A DNA stretch of 64,000 nucleotides from Actinomadura litoris. GTDB taxonomy: Bacteria > Actinomycetota > Actinomycetes > Streptosporangiales > Streptosporangiaceae. The stretch lies in contig NZ_WOFH01000009.1 in NCBI RefSeq assembly GCF_009733595.1, positions 248,001 through 312,000 of the forward strand. The letters run 5' to 3'. Position 1 is the stretch's first letter. Each line of letters starts with the position of its first letter. Under the pieces are notes generated by a model. That model was not told where the DNA came from, did no database searches, and was given only the letters and a program-made list of their open reading frames with translations. The position numbers and the translations under genes were made by a program. Shown here piece by piece: positions 1-7,773 of the stretch.

Positions 1-180
1 ACGGCCGTCAAGTTTATGGGCCCGCCGAACCTCCTCCAGACGACGAGCGGGTGAACCTTCCCCGCGTGGACCCGCCGGACGGGCGAGGGCGGCTGCGAAC
101 AGTGCGGCCAATTGTCCGGTCCGGGGCTCCTACCGGCGAGTCGCGGACACGGTGCGCGCGTCCGCTGTCACGATGAACGG
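1..180. other. Leading non-coding stretch
   Basis: No gene is visible in the first 180 bases. The stretch lies directly before rmuC and presumably carries its promoter. No clear Shine-Dalgarno sequence precedes the rmuC ATG; the hexamer CACGAT ends six bases before it, a weak fit to an actinobacterial -10 box. The window edge may cut off more upstream sequence. Confidence 0.5.
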
Positions 181-1629
181 ATGGATCTCGCGCTGTTCGC
201 CGGACTCCTCGTCGGCGCCGTCTTCGGCGTCGTCGCCGGGTACGCGCTGGCGACGAGCCGGCAGGGCGCGCTGATCGCCCGGGCGCGCGCGGCCGAGGAG
301 AAGCTCGCCTACGCCGAGGAGCGGATGGCCGAGCACTTCGAGAACCTGTCCGCCAAGGCCCTGGACGCCAGCAACCAGCGGTTCCTCGAACTGGCGGACG
401 CGCGGCTCAAGGCGGCCGGGGCCGAGGCGGCGGGCGAGCTGCAGCGGCGCCAGCAGGCCGTCGAGCACCTGGTCGCCCCGCTGAAGGACACCCTCGCCAA
501 GGTGGAGGAGCAGCTCCGCGAGGTGGAGACGGGACGCCGCGAGTCGCACGCGATGCTCGCCAAGCAGGTCGAGTTCGTCCGGCACAGCTCCGACCAGCTC
601 CGCCGGGAGACGCAGTCGCTCGTCCGGGCGCTCCAGCGGCCCGAGGCGCGGGGGCGGTGGGGCGAGCTTCAGCTCCGCCGCGTTGTGGAGATCTCCGGGA
701 TGGCGCACCACTGCGACTTCGACGAGCAGGCGAGCGCGGTGACCGCAGACGGGACGGTCCGCCCCGACATGGTGGTCCGGCTGGTCGGCGGCAAGAGCAT
801 CGTGGTCGACTCCAAGGTGTCGCTGGCCGCCTACCTCCAGGCGGCCGAGAGCGGCGACCCGGTGCGGCTGGACGCGCACGCCCGGCACCTGCGCGACCAC
901 GTCGACCGCCTCGCGGCGAAGTCGTACTGGCAGGCGTTCAGCCCGGCGCCGGAGTTCGTGGTGCTGTTCATCCCGGGCGAGGCGTTCCTGGCCCCCGCGC
1001 TCGACCGCGACCCCGGGCTGCTGGAGCACGCGATGCGGCGCCGCGTCCACATCGCCACCCCGACCACGCTGATCACCATGCTGCGGACGGCGTCCTACGC
1101 CTGGCAGCAGGCCGCGCTGTCGCGCAACGCCCGCGCCGTCTTCGAGCTGGGCAAGGAGCTGTACGAGCGCCTGGGGACGATGGGGCAGCACGTCGACGAG
1201 CTGGGCCGGGCGCTGACCGGCGCGATCAAGTCCTACAACCGCACGGTCGGCTCCCTGGAGACCCGCGTCCTGGTCAGCGCGCGCCGCCTGAACGACCTCG
1301 GCGTCGTCGAGGACCCCCTGGAGGGGCCCCGGCCGGTCGAGGAGAGCCCCCGCGCGCTGTCGGCGGCGGAACTGACCGATGCGGAACCGACCGGTCACGA
1401 CCGCGACGACCGCCCGGGCGTTCCCGCCCCGGGCGTCCCGTTCGAGGAGGATCCCCCAGAAGAGCCGCGTCATCGGCCAACCGACGACCCCTACGGCGAA
1501 TCCAACGGAAAGGAGCCGTCCGGCGCCCCCCGCGAAGGCGAGCACGATACCGAGTACGGGAGCGAACCGGTAGGTTTCGGCCGACGGGCCATCCCTGATC
1601 AGTTCGATCAGCGGGAGAGGTGGCAATGA
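181..1629 (+). CDS. rmuC: DNA recombination protein RmuC
   Basis: A 482-residue protein of the RmuC family, predicted nuclease-like proteins that limit recombination between inverted repeats. One N-terminal membrane segment (about residues 4-23, LFAGLLVGAVFGVVAGYA) is followed by a long coiled coil (about 30-150). The conserved RmuC core follows (about 160-400), with GRWGELQL, VDSKV and PGEAFL blocks typical of the family. The last 90 residues are charged, Pro/Glu-rich and unlike family members. I chose ATG 181 because upstream in-frame codons give non-conserved sequence. The stop overlaps the next start (ATGA), so the two genes are probably co-translated. The family is certain; its biochemical activity is poorly known. 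Confidence 0.93.
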   Translation: MDLALFAGLLVGAVFGVVAGYALATSRQGALIARARAAEEKLAYAEERMAEHFENLSAKALDASNQRFLELADARLKAAGAEAAGELQRRQQAVEHLVAPLKDTLAKVEEQLREVETGRRESHAMLAKQVEFVRHSSDQLRRETQSLVRALQRPEARGRWGELQLRRVVEISGMAHHCDFDEQASAVTADGTVRPDMVVRLVGGKSIVVDSKVSLAAYLQAAESGDPVRLDAHARHLRDHVDRLAAKSYWQAFSPAPEFVVLFIPGEAFLAPALDRDPGLLEHAMRRRVHIATPTTLITMLRTASYAWQQAALSRNARAVFELGKELYERLGTMGQHVDELGRALTGAIKSYNRTVGSLETRVLVSARRLNDLGVVEDPLEGPRPVEESPRALSAAELTDAEPTGHDRDDRPGVPAPGVPFEEDPPEEPRHRPTDDPYGESNGKEPSGAPREGEHDTEYGSEPVGFGRRAIPDQFDQRERWQ

Positions 1630-2300
1630 GCAGATCGACGGTGGACGACGCGCCGGGCGGCGCGTCCCCGGCCCCAGGGGGTCCAGTGCGTGGTCAGCGC
1701 GACGGCTCAGCCCGGACGTCGCGGGCGGCGAAGGGGTCGCGGGCCCGCGCGAAGGCCGCCCCCGCCGCCTCCTCGGCGCCGGTGGCGCTCACCGCGCGCG
1801 GCGGGATCGTCGTCATGTTCGGCACCGGCCTGGTGTGCGCGCTGCTGGCGCGCTGGCTCGGCGTCGGGCTGCTCGCGGGCGGCGGCTTCACGATCGGCTG
1901 CGTGCTCGCGGCGTTCGCGACCCGGCCCGCCGACCTGCTCACGCTGGTCGTCAGCCCGCCGCTGGCGTTCTTCGCCGCGACCCTCACCGCCGTGTTCCTC
2001 GACACCCTCGGCGACGGGTCGCTGCTGCGCGGCATGACCGTCGGGGTGCTGACCGCGCTCGCGGGGACCGCGCCGTGGCTGTTCTTCGGCACGCTGCTGG
2101 TGCTGGTGATCTGCCTGTTCCGGGGGCTGCCCGCCAACGTGCGGGAGCTGCGCGGCAAGCTCGTCCGGGTCCGCCTCTTCGAGAAGGAGGACAACGAGGA
2201 CCCCGTCCGCTGGGACGACTCGCCGTCGGCCGGGCCGGAGCGCCCCGGGCCGGAACGCTCCGGCAAGGAGCGCCCCCTGCACCACGGGGACGTCGACTGA
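1626..2300 (+). CDS. DUF6542-like membrane protein
   Basis: A 224-residue protein with a basic, Ala/Gly-rich cytoplasmic N-terminus (about 1-60), then four hydrophobic segments (roughly 62-150) and a charged C-terminal tail. The core resembles the actinobacterial DUF6542 family, usually found near ispH. Function is unknown. The ATG at 1626 overlaps the rmuC stop by four bases and has GGGAGAGG upstream, so it was preferred over the GTG at 1620. It converges on ispH with only four bases between stops, leaving no room for a terminator. Confidence 0.8.
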   Translation: MSRSTVDDAPGGASPAPGGPVRGQRDGSARTSRAAKGSRARAKAAPAASSAPVALTARGGIVVMFGTGLVCALLARWLGVGLLAGGGFTIGCVLAAFATRPADLLTLVVSPPLAFFAATLTAVFLDTLGDGSLLRGMTVGVLTALAGTAPWLFFGTLLVLVICLFRGLPANVRELRGKLVRVRLFEKEDNEDPVRWDDSPSAGPERPGPERSGKERPLHHGDVD

Positions 2301-2304
2301 TCCG

Positions 2305-3270
2305 TCAGACGGGCGTAATGCGCAGGTCCCGGCGCAGTTCGTGCGGAAGCGCGAACCGCATGCTCTCCTTGACGGACTCGATCTCCTCCGCCTCGCCGAA
2401 GCCCCGCTCGGCCAGCCAGCCCAGCACGCCCTGGACCAGCTCGTCCGGGACGGACGCGCCGCTCGTCACGCCGACCGTGCCGACGCCCTCCAGCCAGGCC
2501 GGGTCGATCTGGTCGGCGTAGTCGACCAGGTACGCGGCGTCCGCGCCGTGCTCCTTGGCCACCTCGACGAGCCGCACCGAGTTCGAGGAGTTCGTGGAGC
2601 CGACCACGATCACGAGCTGGGAGCGCGCCGCCATCTCCTTCACGGCCGTCTGCCGGTTCTGGGTGGCGTAGCAGATGTCGTCGGACGGCGGGTCGGTCAG
2701 CTTGGGGAACCGCTCGCGCAGCTTCTCAACGGTCGCGATCGTCTCGTCCACCGACAGCGTGGTCTGCGAGAGCCAGGCCACCTTCTCCGGGTCGCGGACG
2801 GTGATGCGGGCGACGTCGTCGGGGCCGTCCACCAGGTGGATGTGGTCGGGGGCCTCGCCGGTGGTGCCGATGACCTCCTCGTGCCCCTCGTGCCCGATCA
2901 ACAGGATGTCGTAGCCCTGCGCGGCGAACCGGACGGCCTCCTTGTGGACCTTGGTCACCAGCGGGCACGTCGCGTCGATCGTCCGCAGGTCGAGACCCTT
3001 GGCCTCCTCGTGCACGACCGGCGCGACGCCGTGGGCGGAGAACACCACGATCGCGCCCTCGGGGACCTCGGCGGTCTCGTCCACGAAGACGGCGCCGCGC
3101 TCCTCCAGCGTCTTCACCACGTGGACGTTGTGGACGATCTGCTTGCGGACGTAGATCGGCGCCCCGTACTTCTCCAGGGCGATCTCGACCGCCTGCACGG
3201 CGCGGTCGACGCCCGCGCAGTAACCACGCGGCTTGGCGAGCAGGACACGGCGCTCGGTGTCAGCGGTCAT
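2305..3270 (-). CDS. ispH: 4-hydroxy-3-methylbut-2-enyl diphosphate reductase
   Basis: Last enzyme of the non-mevalonate (MEP) pathway. It reduces HMBPP to IPP and DMAPP with a [4Fe-4S] cluster. The 321 residues carry the three cluster cysteines at about C18 (GYCAGV), C102 (ATCPLV) and C200 (DDICYA). The conserved histidines H47, H80 and H130 and the EEVIGT block near residue 132 are present. The ATG at 3270 was chosen: it gives the canonical N-terminus, and a TACGAT box (3277-3282) ends six bases upstream, suggesting a leaderless mRNA. It supplies precursors for the isoprenyl transferase at 24579-25454. Confidence 0.97.
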   Translation of the reverse strand: MTADTERRVLLAKPRGYCAGVDRAVQAVEIALEKYGAPIYVRKQIVHNVHVVKTLEERGAVFVDETAEVPEGAIVVFSAHGVAPVVHEEAKGLDLRTIDATCPLVTKVHKEAVRFAAQGYDILLIGHEGHEEVIGTTGEAPDHIHLVDGPDDVARITVRDPEKVAWLSQTTLSVDETIATVEKLRERFPKLTDPPSDDICYATQNRQTAVKEMAARSQLVIVVGSTNSSNSVRLVEVAKEHGADAAYLVDYADQIDPAWLEGVGTVGVTSGASVPDELVQGVLGWLAERGFGEAEEIESVKESMRFALPHELRRDLRITPV

Positions 3271-3276
3271 GACCCC

Positions 3277-3282
3277 ATCGTA
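3277..3282 (-). promoter_or_regulatory. Putative -10 box of ispH (leaderless)
   Basis: TACGAT on the minus strand ends six bases before the ispH ATG, and no Shine-Dalgarno sequence lies between. That spacing puts transcription start at or next to the start codon. A TTGACC at 3354-3359 is too far upstream to pair with it and could serve a second start. Confidence 0.45.
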
Positions 3283-3509
3283 CGAGCCGCCCCGCCCGCC
3301 CCGCACAGCGCCGCACGGTAGCGTGCGCAGTTCGTACGAATCATGAAAGGTCAGGTCAAGCCCGCTGTGTGACCCACTCCATGTCACTGTTGGACGAAAT
3401 TCCACTAACGCGGGGTGACCGAGATCGCGCCCATGGGGCAGAGTGAAACCGACGAGACGATTGCCGTACGACGCGGGACGACGCGCTCGGCGGCAGGAAG
3501 AGGAAGACG

Positions 3510-4361
3510 ATGACGAGATCGCCGCGCCGCCTCAAACAGCAGGTCCAGGACACCGTCGGCGAGCAGGTGCGCGACCTGCCGCTGCACGCCGTCCGGCTGG
3601 CCATGTTCGGCGTGGGGCGTGCCCTGCTGCTCAGCGACCGCGTGACCAGGGACTACAAGGAGATCACCGAGGGCGGCGGGGTGCGCCCGGTGCTCGGCCG
3701 GCTGCGCACCGACGTCCAGGGCACGGCCGAGCGGGTCGTCGGACGGGTGGTCGAGCGGGTCCGCGGTGAGGAGCCCGCGCCCGCCCCGCGCCCGCGGCCG
3801 GCGCGCCCGTCCGCCCCGTCCGCCCCGTCCGCGCCCCGCACGGCGCCCAGGCACGCCGCCGGCGGCCAGGACGGCGAGATCTCGATCGGCAAGCCCGCCG
3901 CCACCCCGCCCGACACCGGCCACACGCCCAAGCACGCCCGCCCCGCCGGCGAGCCCGCCGAGCCGCGGCCCGCCAAGCCGGAGGCGGAGAAGCCCGCAGC
4001 GGCGAAGCCCGAGCCCGCGAAGCCGGAGCCCGCCAAGGCAGAGCCCGCCAAGCCAGAGCCCACCAAGCCAGAGCCCGCCAAGCAGGAGTCCGAGGCCGCG
4101 AAGGCCGAGCCCGCCAAGGCCGAGCCCGCCAAGGCCGAGGCCGCTGAGTCCGAGGCCGCGAAGGCCGGGCCGAAGGACGCGGCGGAGCTGCCCGTCCCCA
4201 ACTATGACGAGGCGACGCTGCCGCAGTTGCGCGCGCGGCTGCGCGGGCTGTCGGCCGACCAGGTGAGGCTGCTGCGCGAGTACGAGCGCGACCACGCCGC
4301 CCGCACCGACGTGATCAGGATGTACGAGCGGCGCATCGCCAAGCTCAACGGCCACGGCTGA
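3510..4361 (+). CDS. Lipid-droplet-associated-like protein, Ala/Pro/Lys-rich
   Basis: A 283-residue protein in three parts. The N-terminus (1-90) is basic and amphipathic, including QQVQDTVGEQVRDLPLHAVR. A low-complexity linker (about 90-225) contains imperfect KPEPA / KAEPA repeats. The C-terminal module (about 228-283, YDEATLPQLRARLRGLS ... YERRIAKL) resembles the end of actinobacterial lipid-droplet-associated proteins. In mycobacteria such a protein (Rv1109c) sits between ispH and xseA, the same context as here. Family membership is inference from the C-terminus and position; the linker is much longer than in mycobacteria. The start follows GGAAGAGGAAG. Confidence 0.7.
   Translation: MTRSPRRLKQQVQDTVGEQVRDLPLHAVRLAMFGVGRALLLSDRVTRDYKEITEGGGVRPVLGRLRTDVQGTAERVVGRVVERVRGEEPAPAPRPRPARPSAPSAPSAPRTAPRHAAGGQDGEISIGKPAATPPDTGHTPKHARPAGEPAEPRPAKPEAEKPAAAKPEPAKPEPAKAEPAKPEPTKPEPAKQESEAAKAEPAKAEPAKAEAAESEAAKAGPKDAAELPVPNYDEATLPQLRARLRGLSADQVRLLREYERDHAARTDVIRMYERRIAKLNGHG
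3960..4170 (+). repeat. In-frame KPEPA/KAEPA coding repeats
   Basis: About 210 bases of imperfect 12-15 base units encode Lys-Pro-Glu-Pro-Ala type pentads in the linker of the upstream-neighbour's lipid-droplet-like protein. The reading frame is kept throughout, so this is a protein repeat, not a regulatory array. Confidence 0.75.
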
Positions 4362-4369
4362 CCGCCGGA

Positions 4370-4397
4370 ACGGCCCCCGCCCCGCCGCGGGGGCCGT
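4370..4397. terminator. Bidirectional terminator hairpin
   Basis: Eleven-base perfect stem (4370-4380 with 4387-4397, core CGGCCCCCGC / GCGGGGGCCG) with a six-base loop. It lies between two convergent genes, the lipid-droplet-like gene and the MFS gene. There is no U-tract, as is usual in actinomycetes. Confidence 0.75.
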
Positions 4398-4403
4398 CGC
4401 ACG

Positions 4404-5669
4404 TCAGGCCGGGGCGGGAGCGTCCCGGAGCGCGTGGTCCACGTCGACGCGCACCAGCGCCTCCAGGTGGCGGCGCCGCACGACGAGGATGCCGATCGCG
4501 ATGGCGCAGCAGGCGGCGCCGACGTAGTACGGCAGGTCCGCGTCGACCTCTTCCGCGAGCCTCGTCGCGGAGTAGGGGGCGAGGGCGCCGCCCATCCAGC
4601 GGACGAAGTTGTAGCCCGCGGACGCCACCGGGCGGGGGTTGTCGGACACCTCCATCGCCGCCTCGGTGAACGCGGTGTTGTTCAGCCCGATCGGGATGCC
4701 GGACAGGATCGTGCAGACGATCACGCCGCCGTGCCCGAGCGCGGCGAGCCCGAGCTGGAACACGATCAGCAGGCCGAGCGCCAGGTACATGACCCGGACG
4801 GTGCCGAACCGCCGCTGAAGGGGCGGCGCGCCGAACACCGAGGCGAGCGCCACCATCACGCCCCAGCCGAAGAAGACCAGGCCGATGCCGTGCGCGCCCA
4901 TCCCGAGGACGAACGGGGTGAAGGCGAGCACGGTGAAGAACGCGTAGTTGTAGAACAGCGCGGTGAACGCGGTCGTGGACAGCCCGCCGTGGCCGAGCGC
5001 GCGGATCGGGGCGCTCAGCCGGGTCCGCTCCGGGGGCGGGGGCGTCGCCCTGAGCAGCGTGGTGATCAGCAGGAAGCCGGCCGCCATGAGCGCGGCCGTC
5101 CCGAAGAAGGGGAGGCGCCAGTTCAGGTCGCCGAGCAGGGCGCCGGCGAGCGGGCCGAGGGAGATGCCGAGGCCGAGCGCGGCCTCGTAGAGGATGATCG
5201 CCGACTCCGCGCCGCCCCTCCCGCCCGAGGGGGGACGACCCCCCGCACCCCCCGGAACGCCTCCGGCGTCGCTAGTCGCGGCGCCCACGATGACGGCGAG
5301 CGCCGTGGCGACGAACAGCGCGTTGCCGAGGCCCCACCCGGCCCGGAAGCCGACGAGCTGGGAGACGCTGTCGGACGTCCCGGCGAGCGCGGCGAACACC
5401 ACGACGAGGCCGAGCCCGATCAGCAGCGTCCGCTTGCCGCCGATCCGGCTGGACACCCATCCGGTGAGCAGCATCGCGACCGCGGTGATCAGGAAGTAGC
5501 TGGTGAACAGCAGCGACACCTGGCTCGGCGAGGCGTCCAGGTTGGCGGCGATGGCGGGCAGGATGGGGTCGACCAGCCCGATGCCCATGAAGGCGACCAC
5601 GGCGGCGAACGCGGTGGCCCAGACCGACAGCGGCTGCCGCAGGACGCCGCCCTTCGCGGAGGGGCGCAT
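4404..5669 (-). CDS. MFS drug-efflux-type transporter
   Basis: A 421-residue major facilitator with about 12 membrane segments. The SSRIGGKRTLLIGL loop after TM2 matches the family's motif A, and a proline-rich loop near 205-225 separates the two halves. It is probably a proton-driven efflux pump of the DHA type; the substrate is unknown. A Gly/Pro-rich insert of about 25 residues (near 128-155, GGVPGGAGGRPPSGG) interrupts the region between TM4 and TM5 and is not a usual family feature. The gene lies 77 bases downstream of the MarR gene on the same strand, so it is probably the regulated pump of that pair. Confidence 0.9.
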   Translation of the reverse strand: MRPSAKGGVLRQPLSVWATAFAAVVAFMGIGLVDPILPAIAANLDASPSQVSLLFTSYFLITAVAMLLTGWVSSRIGGKRTLLIGLGLVVVFAALAGTSDSVSQLVGFRAGWGLGNALFVATALAVIVGAATSDAGGVPGGAGGRPPSGGRGGAESAIILYEAALGLGISLGPLAGALLGDLNWRLPFFGTAALMAAGFLLITTLLRATPPPPERTRLSAPIRALGHGGLSTTAFTALFYNYAFFTVLAFTPFVLGMGAHGIGLVFFGWGVMVALASVFGAPPLQRRFGTVRVMYLALGLLIVFQLGLAALGHGGVIVCTILSGIPIGLNNTAFTEAAMEVSDNPRPVASAGYNFVRWMGGALAPYSATRLAEEVDADLPYYVGAACCAIAIGILVVRRRHLEALVRVDVDHALRDAPAPA

Positions 5670-5746
5670 GGGACCTTCCTTTCCAGGGTGTGCGCTTGCC
5701 GAGGAGAGCGACCCCGGCGGCCCCGGTCCGGACGGCCCCGCCCGGG

Positions 5747-6172
5747 TCAGGGGCGGTCGAAGAGCTTGTCCAGCGCGGGCAGCGCGGCGGCGACGGCCGC
5801 GCGCTCCTCCTCGCTCAGCCCCGCGAACCGCTCGGCCAGGTAGCCGAGCCGGCGCTCGCGTCCGGCGGCCAACTGCTCGCGACCCGCGCGGGTGAGCCGG
5901 GCGGTGACGACGCGGGCGTCGGTCCCGTCCCGGCCGCGCCCGACGAGGCCGTCGCGCTCCAGCCGGTTGATCTGGGCGGTCATCGTCGGCAGCCGGACGC
6001 CGTGCTCGGCGGCCAGCTCGGTCATCCGCCGCGGGCCGCCCTCCAGCGAGCCGAGCACCGACAGCTGCTGGCTGGTGATCGGCTGGTCGGCGCTCACCCG
6101 GCGCAGCATCAGCACCACGTGGCGCAGGCGCCGGTTCAGCTCTTCGGCCAGCTCGCGGTCGGAAAGGGTCAC
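5747..6172 (-). CDS. MarR-family transcriptional regulator
   Basis: A 141-residue winged-helix regulator. The helix-turn-helix and wing occupy about residues 30-95 (QQLSVLGSL, MTELAAEHGVRLPTMTAQI, RDGTDARVV, LTRAGREQL), flanked by dimerisation helices. GTG 6172 is preceded by GAGGAGAG five bases away. It probably represses itself and the downstream MFS pump, and possibly the divergent xseA, through the double palindrome at 6190-6220. The inducer is unknown; aromatic acids or drugs are typical for the family. Confidence 0.93.
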   Translation of the reverse strand: MTLSDRELAEELNRRLRHVVLMLRRVSADQPITSQQLSVLGSLEGGPRRMTELAAEHGVRLPTMTAQINRLERDGLVGRGRDGTDARVVTARLTRAGREQLAAGRERRLGYLAERFAGLSEEERAAVAAALPALDKLFDRP

Positions 6173-6189
6173 GGTCGCTCTCCTCGATT

Positions 6190-6220
6190 ACTTAGCTAGT
6201 CTAAGTTAGCTCGACTAAGT
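6190..6220. promoter_or_regulatory. Tandem palindromic MarR operator
   Basis: Two overlapping 17-base palindromes with the plan ACTTAG-N5-CTAAGT. The first (6190-6206) is perfect. The second (6204-6220, AGTTAG-N5-CTAAGT) has one mismatch. They lie 18 bases upstream of the marR start and overlap a minus-strand TAGACT (6198-6203) that could be its -10 box. This is the expected layout for an autorepressing MarR dimer pair. Confidence 0.75.
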
Positions 6221-6269
6221 GTTCAACGGGTCCCGGTGTCGCTCCGGTCACACCCCGACGCGCACACCG

Positions 6270-6275
6270 TAGGCT
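6270..6275 (+). promoter_or_regulatory. Putative -10 box of xseA (leaderless)
   Basis: TAGGCT ends seven bases before the xseA ATG at 6283, with no Shine-Dalgarno between. This predicts a leaderless transcript and supports 6283 over the in-frame ATG at 6289. Confidence 0.5.
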
Positions 6276-6282
6276 TCCGGGC

Positions 6283-7503
6283 ATGGCGATGGAGACCACG
6301 GCGGAGTCCCCCGTGCCGGTGCGGACCGTCCTGCAGGCGGTCGGCGGCTGGATCGGCAGGCTCGGGCGCATCTGGGTCGAGGGCCAGATCACCGACCTCA
6401 ACGCCCGGGGCGGGACGGTCTACATGACCCTGCGCGACCCCGTCGCGAACATGTCGGTGCGGGTCATCGGGCCGCGCGCGGTGTTCGAGGCGGCGGGCCC
6501 GGCGGTGACCGACGGCGCCCGGGTGGTCGTGCACGCCAAACCCGACTTCTGGATCAACCGGGGGACGTTCTCGCTGAGCGTCCTGGAGATCCGCCCGGTC
6601 GGCGTCGGCGAGCTGCTGGCCCGGCTGGAGCGGCTCAAGCAGGTACTCGCGTCCGAGGGCCTGTTCCGTCCCGAGCGCAAGCGGGCGCTGCCGTTCCTGC
6701 CGGGGAAGATCGGGCTGATCTGCGGGCGGGACTCCGACGCCGAGCACGACGTCCTCCAGAACGCGCGGCGCCGCTGGCCCGCCGTCGCGTTCCAGGTCGA
6801 GAACACCGCCGTCCAGGGCTCGTACGCGGTCGGCGAGGTGATGGAGGCGCTGCGCAGGCTCGACGCCGACCCCGCCGTCGAAGTGATCATCATCGCCCGG
6901 GGCGGCGGCGCGATGGAGGACCTGCTGCCCTTCTCCGACGAGGCGCTCGTGCGCGCGGTGTCGGCCGCCCGCACCCCGGTGGTCAGCGCGATCGGCCACG
7001 AGCAGGACAGCCCGCTCCTCGACCTGGTCGCGGATGTGCGGGCCTCCACGCCCACCGACGCCGCCAAGCGGACCGTCCCGGACGTGCGCGAGCAGCTCCA
7101 GCTCGTCCGGCAGCTGCGCGACCGGGGCCGCCGGTGCCTGGCGGGCGGCGTGGAGCGGGAACTGGCGTGGCTGAAGGCGGTCCGGTCGCGGCCCGCGCTG
7201 GCCGACCCGGTCCGGGAGGTGGAGCGGCAGTCCGAGCGGGTGCTGGCCCTGCGCGACCGGGCGCGGCGCTGCCTCGCCGGGGCCCTCGACCGGGCCGGGG
7301 ACGAGCTGTCCCACACCCGCGCCCGGCTGCTGGCCCTCTCCCCCGCCGCGACGCTGGACCGCGGCTACGCGATCCTCCAGCGGGAGGACGCGTCGGTCGT
7401 CCGCGAGCCGGCGGAGGTCAAGGAGGGCGAGCGGCTCCTCGTCCGGCTGTCGGGCGGGCGCCTCGGCGTGACGGTCTCCGACGTCGGACCGGGCCGGGAG
7501 TGA
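6283..7503 (+). CDS. xseA: Exodeoxyribonuclease VII large subunit
   Basis: Catalytic subunit of exonuclease VII, which degrades single-stranded DNA in both directions in repair. The 406 residues show the N-terminal OB-fold (about 10-110, IWVEGQITDL, GGTVYMTLRD). The catalytic core (about 130-330) contains GLICGRDSDAEHD, ARGGGAMEDL and SAIGHEQDSPL, followed by a helical region and a C-terminal LDRGYAIL block. The 12-base gap to xseB suggests an operon. It is divergent from marR, which is not a known partner. Confidence 0.97.
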   Translation: MAMETTAESPVPVRTVLQAVGGWIGRLGRIWVEGQITDLNARGGTVYMTLRDPVANMSVRVIGPRAVFEAAGPAVTDGARVVVHAKPDFWINRGTFSLSVLEIRPVGVGELLARLERLKQVLASEGLFRPERKRALPFLPGKIGLICGRDSDAEHDVLQNARRRWPAVAFQVENTAVQGSYAVGEVMEALRRLDADPAVEVIIIARGGGAMEDLLPFSDEALVRAVSAARTPVVSAIGHEQDSPLLDLVADVRASTPTDAAKRTVPDVREQLQLVRQLRDRGRRCLAGGVERELAWLKAVRSRPALADPVREVERQSERVLALRDRARRCLAGALDRAGDELSHTRARLLALSPAATLDRGYAILQREDASVVREPAEVKEGERLLVRLSGGRLGVTVSDVGPGRE

Positions 7504-7515
7504 GAGGGTGGACGG

Positions 7516-7743
7516 GTGGCCGAAGAGAAACTGTCGTACGAGCAGGCACGGGACGAGCTGACCGACGTCGTCAAGCGGCTGGAGGCGGGCGGGCTGACGC
7601 TGGAGGAGTCCCTCGGCCTGTGGGAGCGCGGCGAGCGGCTCGCCGCGATCTGCGAGGAGTGGCTGGAGGGCGCGCGCGCCCGGCTCGCCGCCGCCATGGC
7701 GCCGCCCGAGAACGGCGGCGCGGACGCGCCCGCCCCCTTCTGA
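7516..7743 (+). CDS. xseB: Exodeoxyribonuclease VII small subunit
   Basis: A 75-residue partner of XseA with the diagnostic SYEQARDELTDVVKRLEAGGLTLEESL-type block (residues 6-34) and a WERGERLA helix. The GTG start follows GAGGGTGGACGG. Length is normal for the family. It converges on glpX 30 bases downstream. Confidence 0.96.
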   Translation: MAEEKLSYEQARDELTDVVKRLEAGGLTLEESLGLWERGERLAAICEEWLEGARARLAAAMAPPENGGADAPAPF

Positions 7744-7773
7744 CCCCGGGCGCGCCCGTCCCTGCCGACCCCG

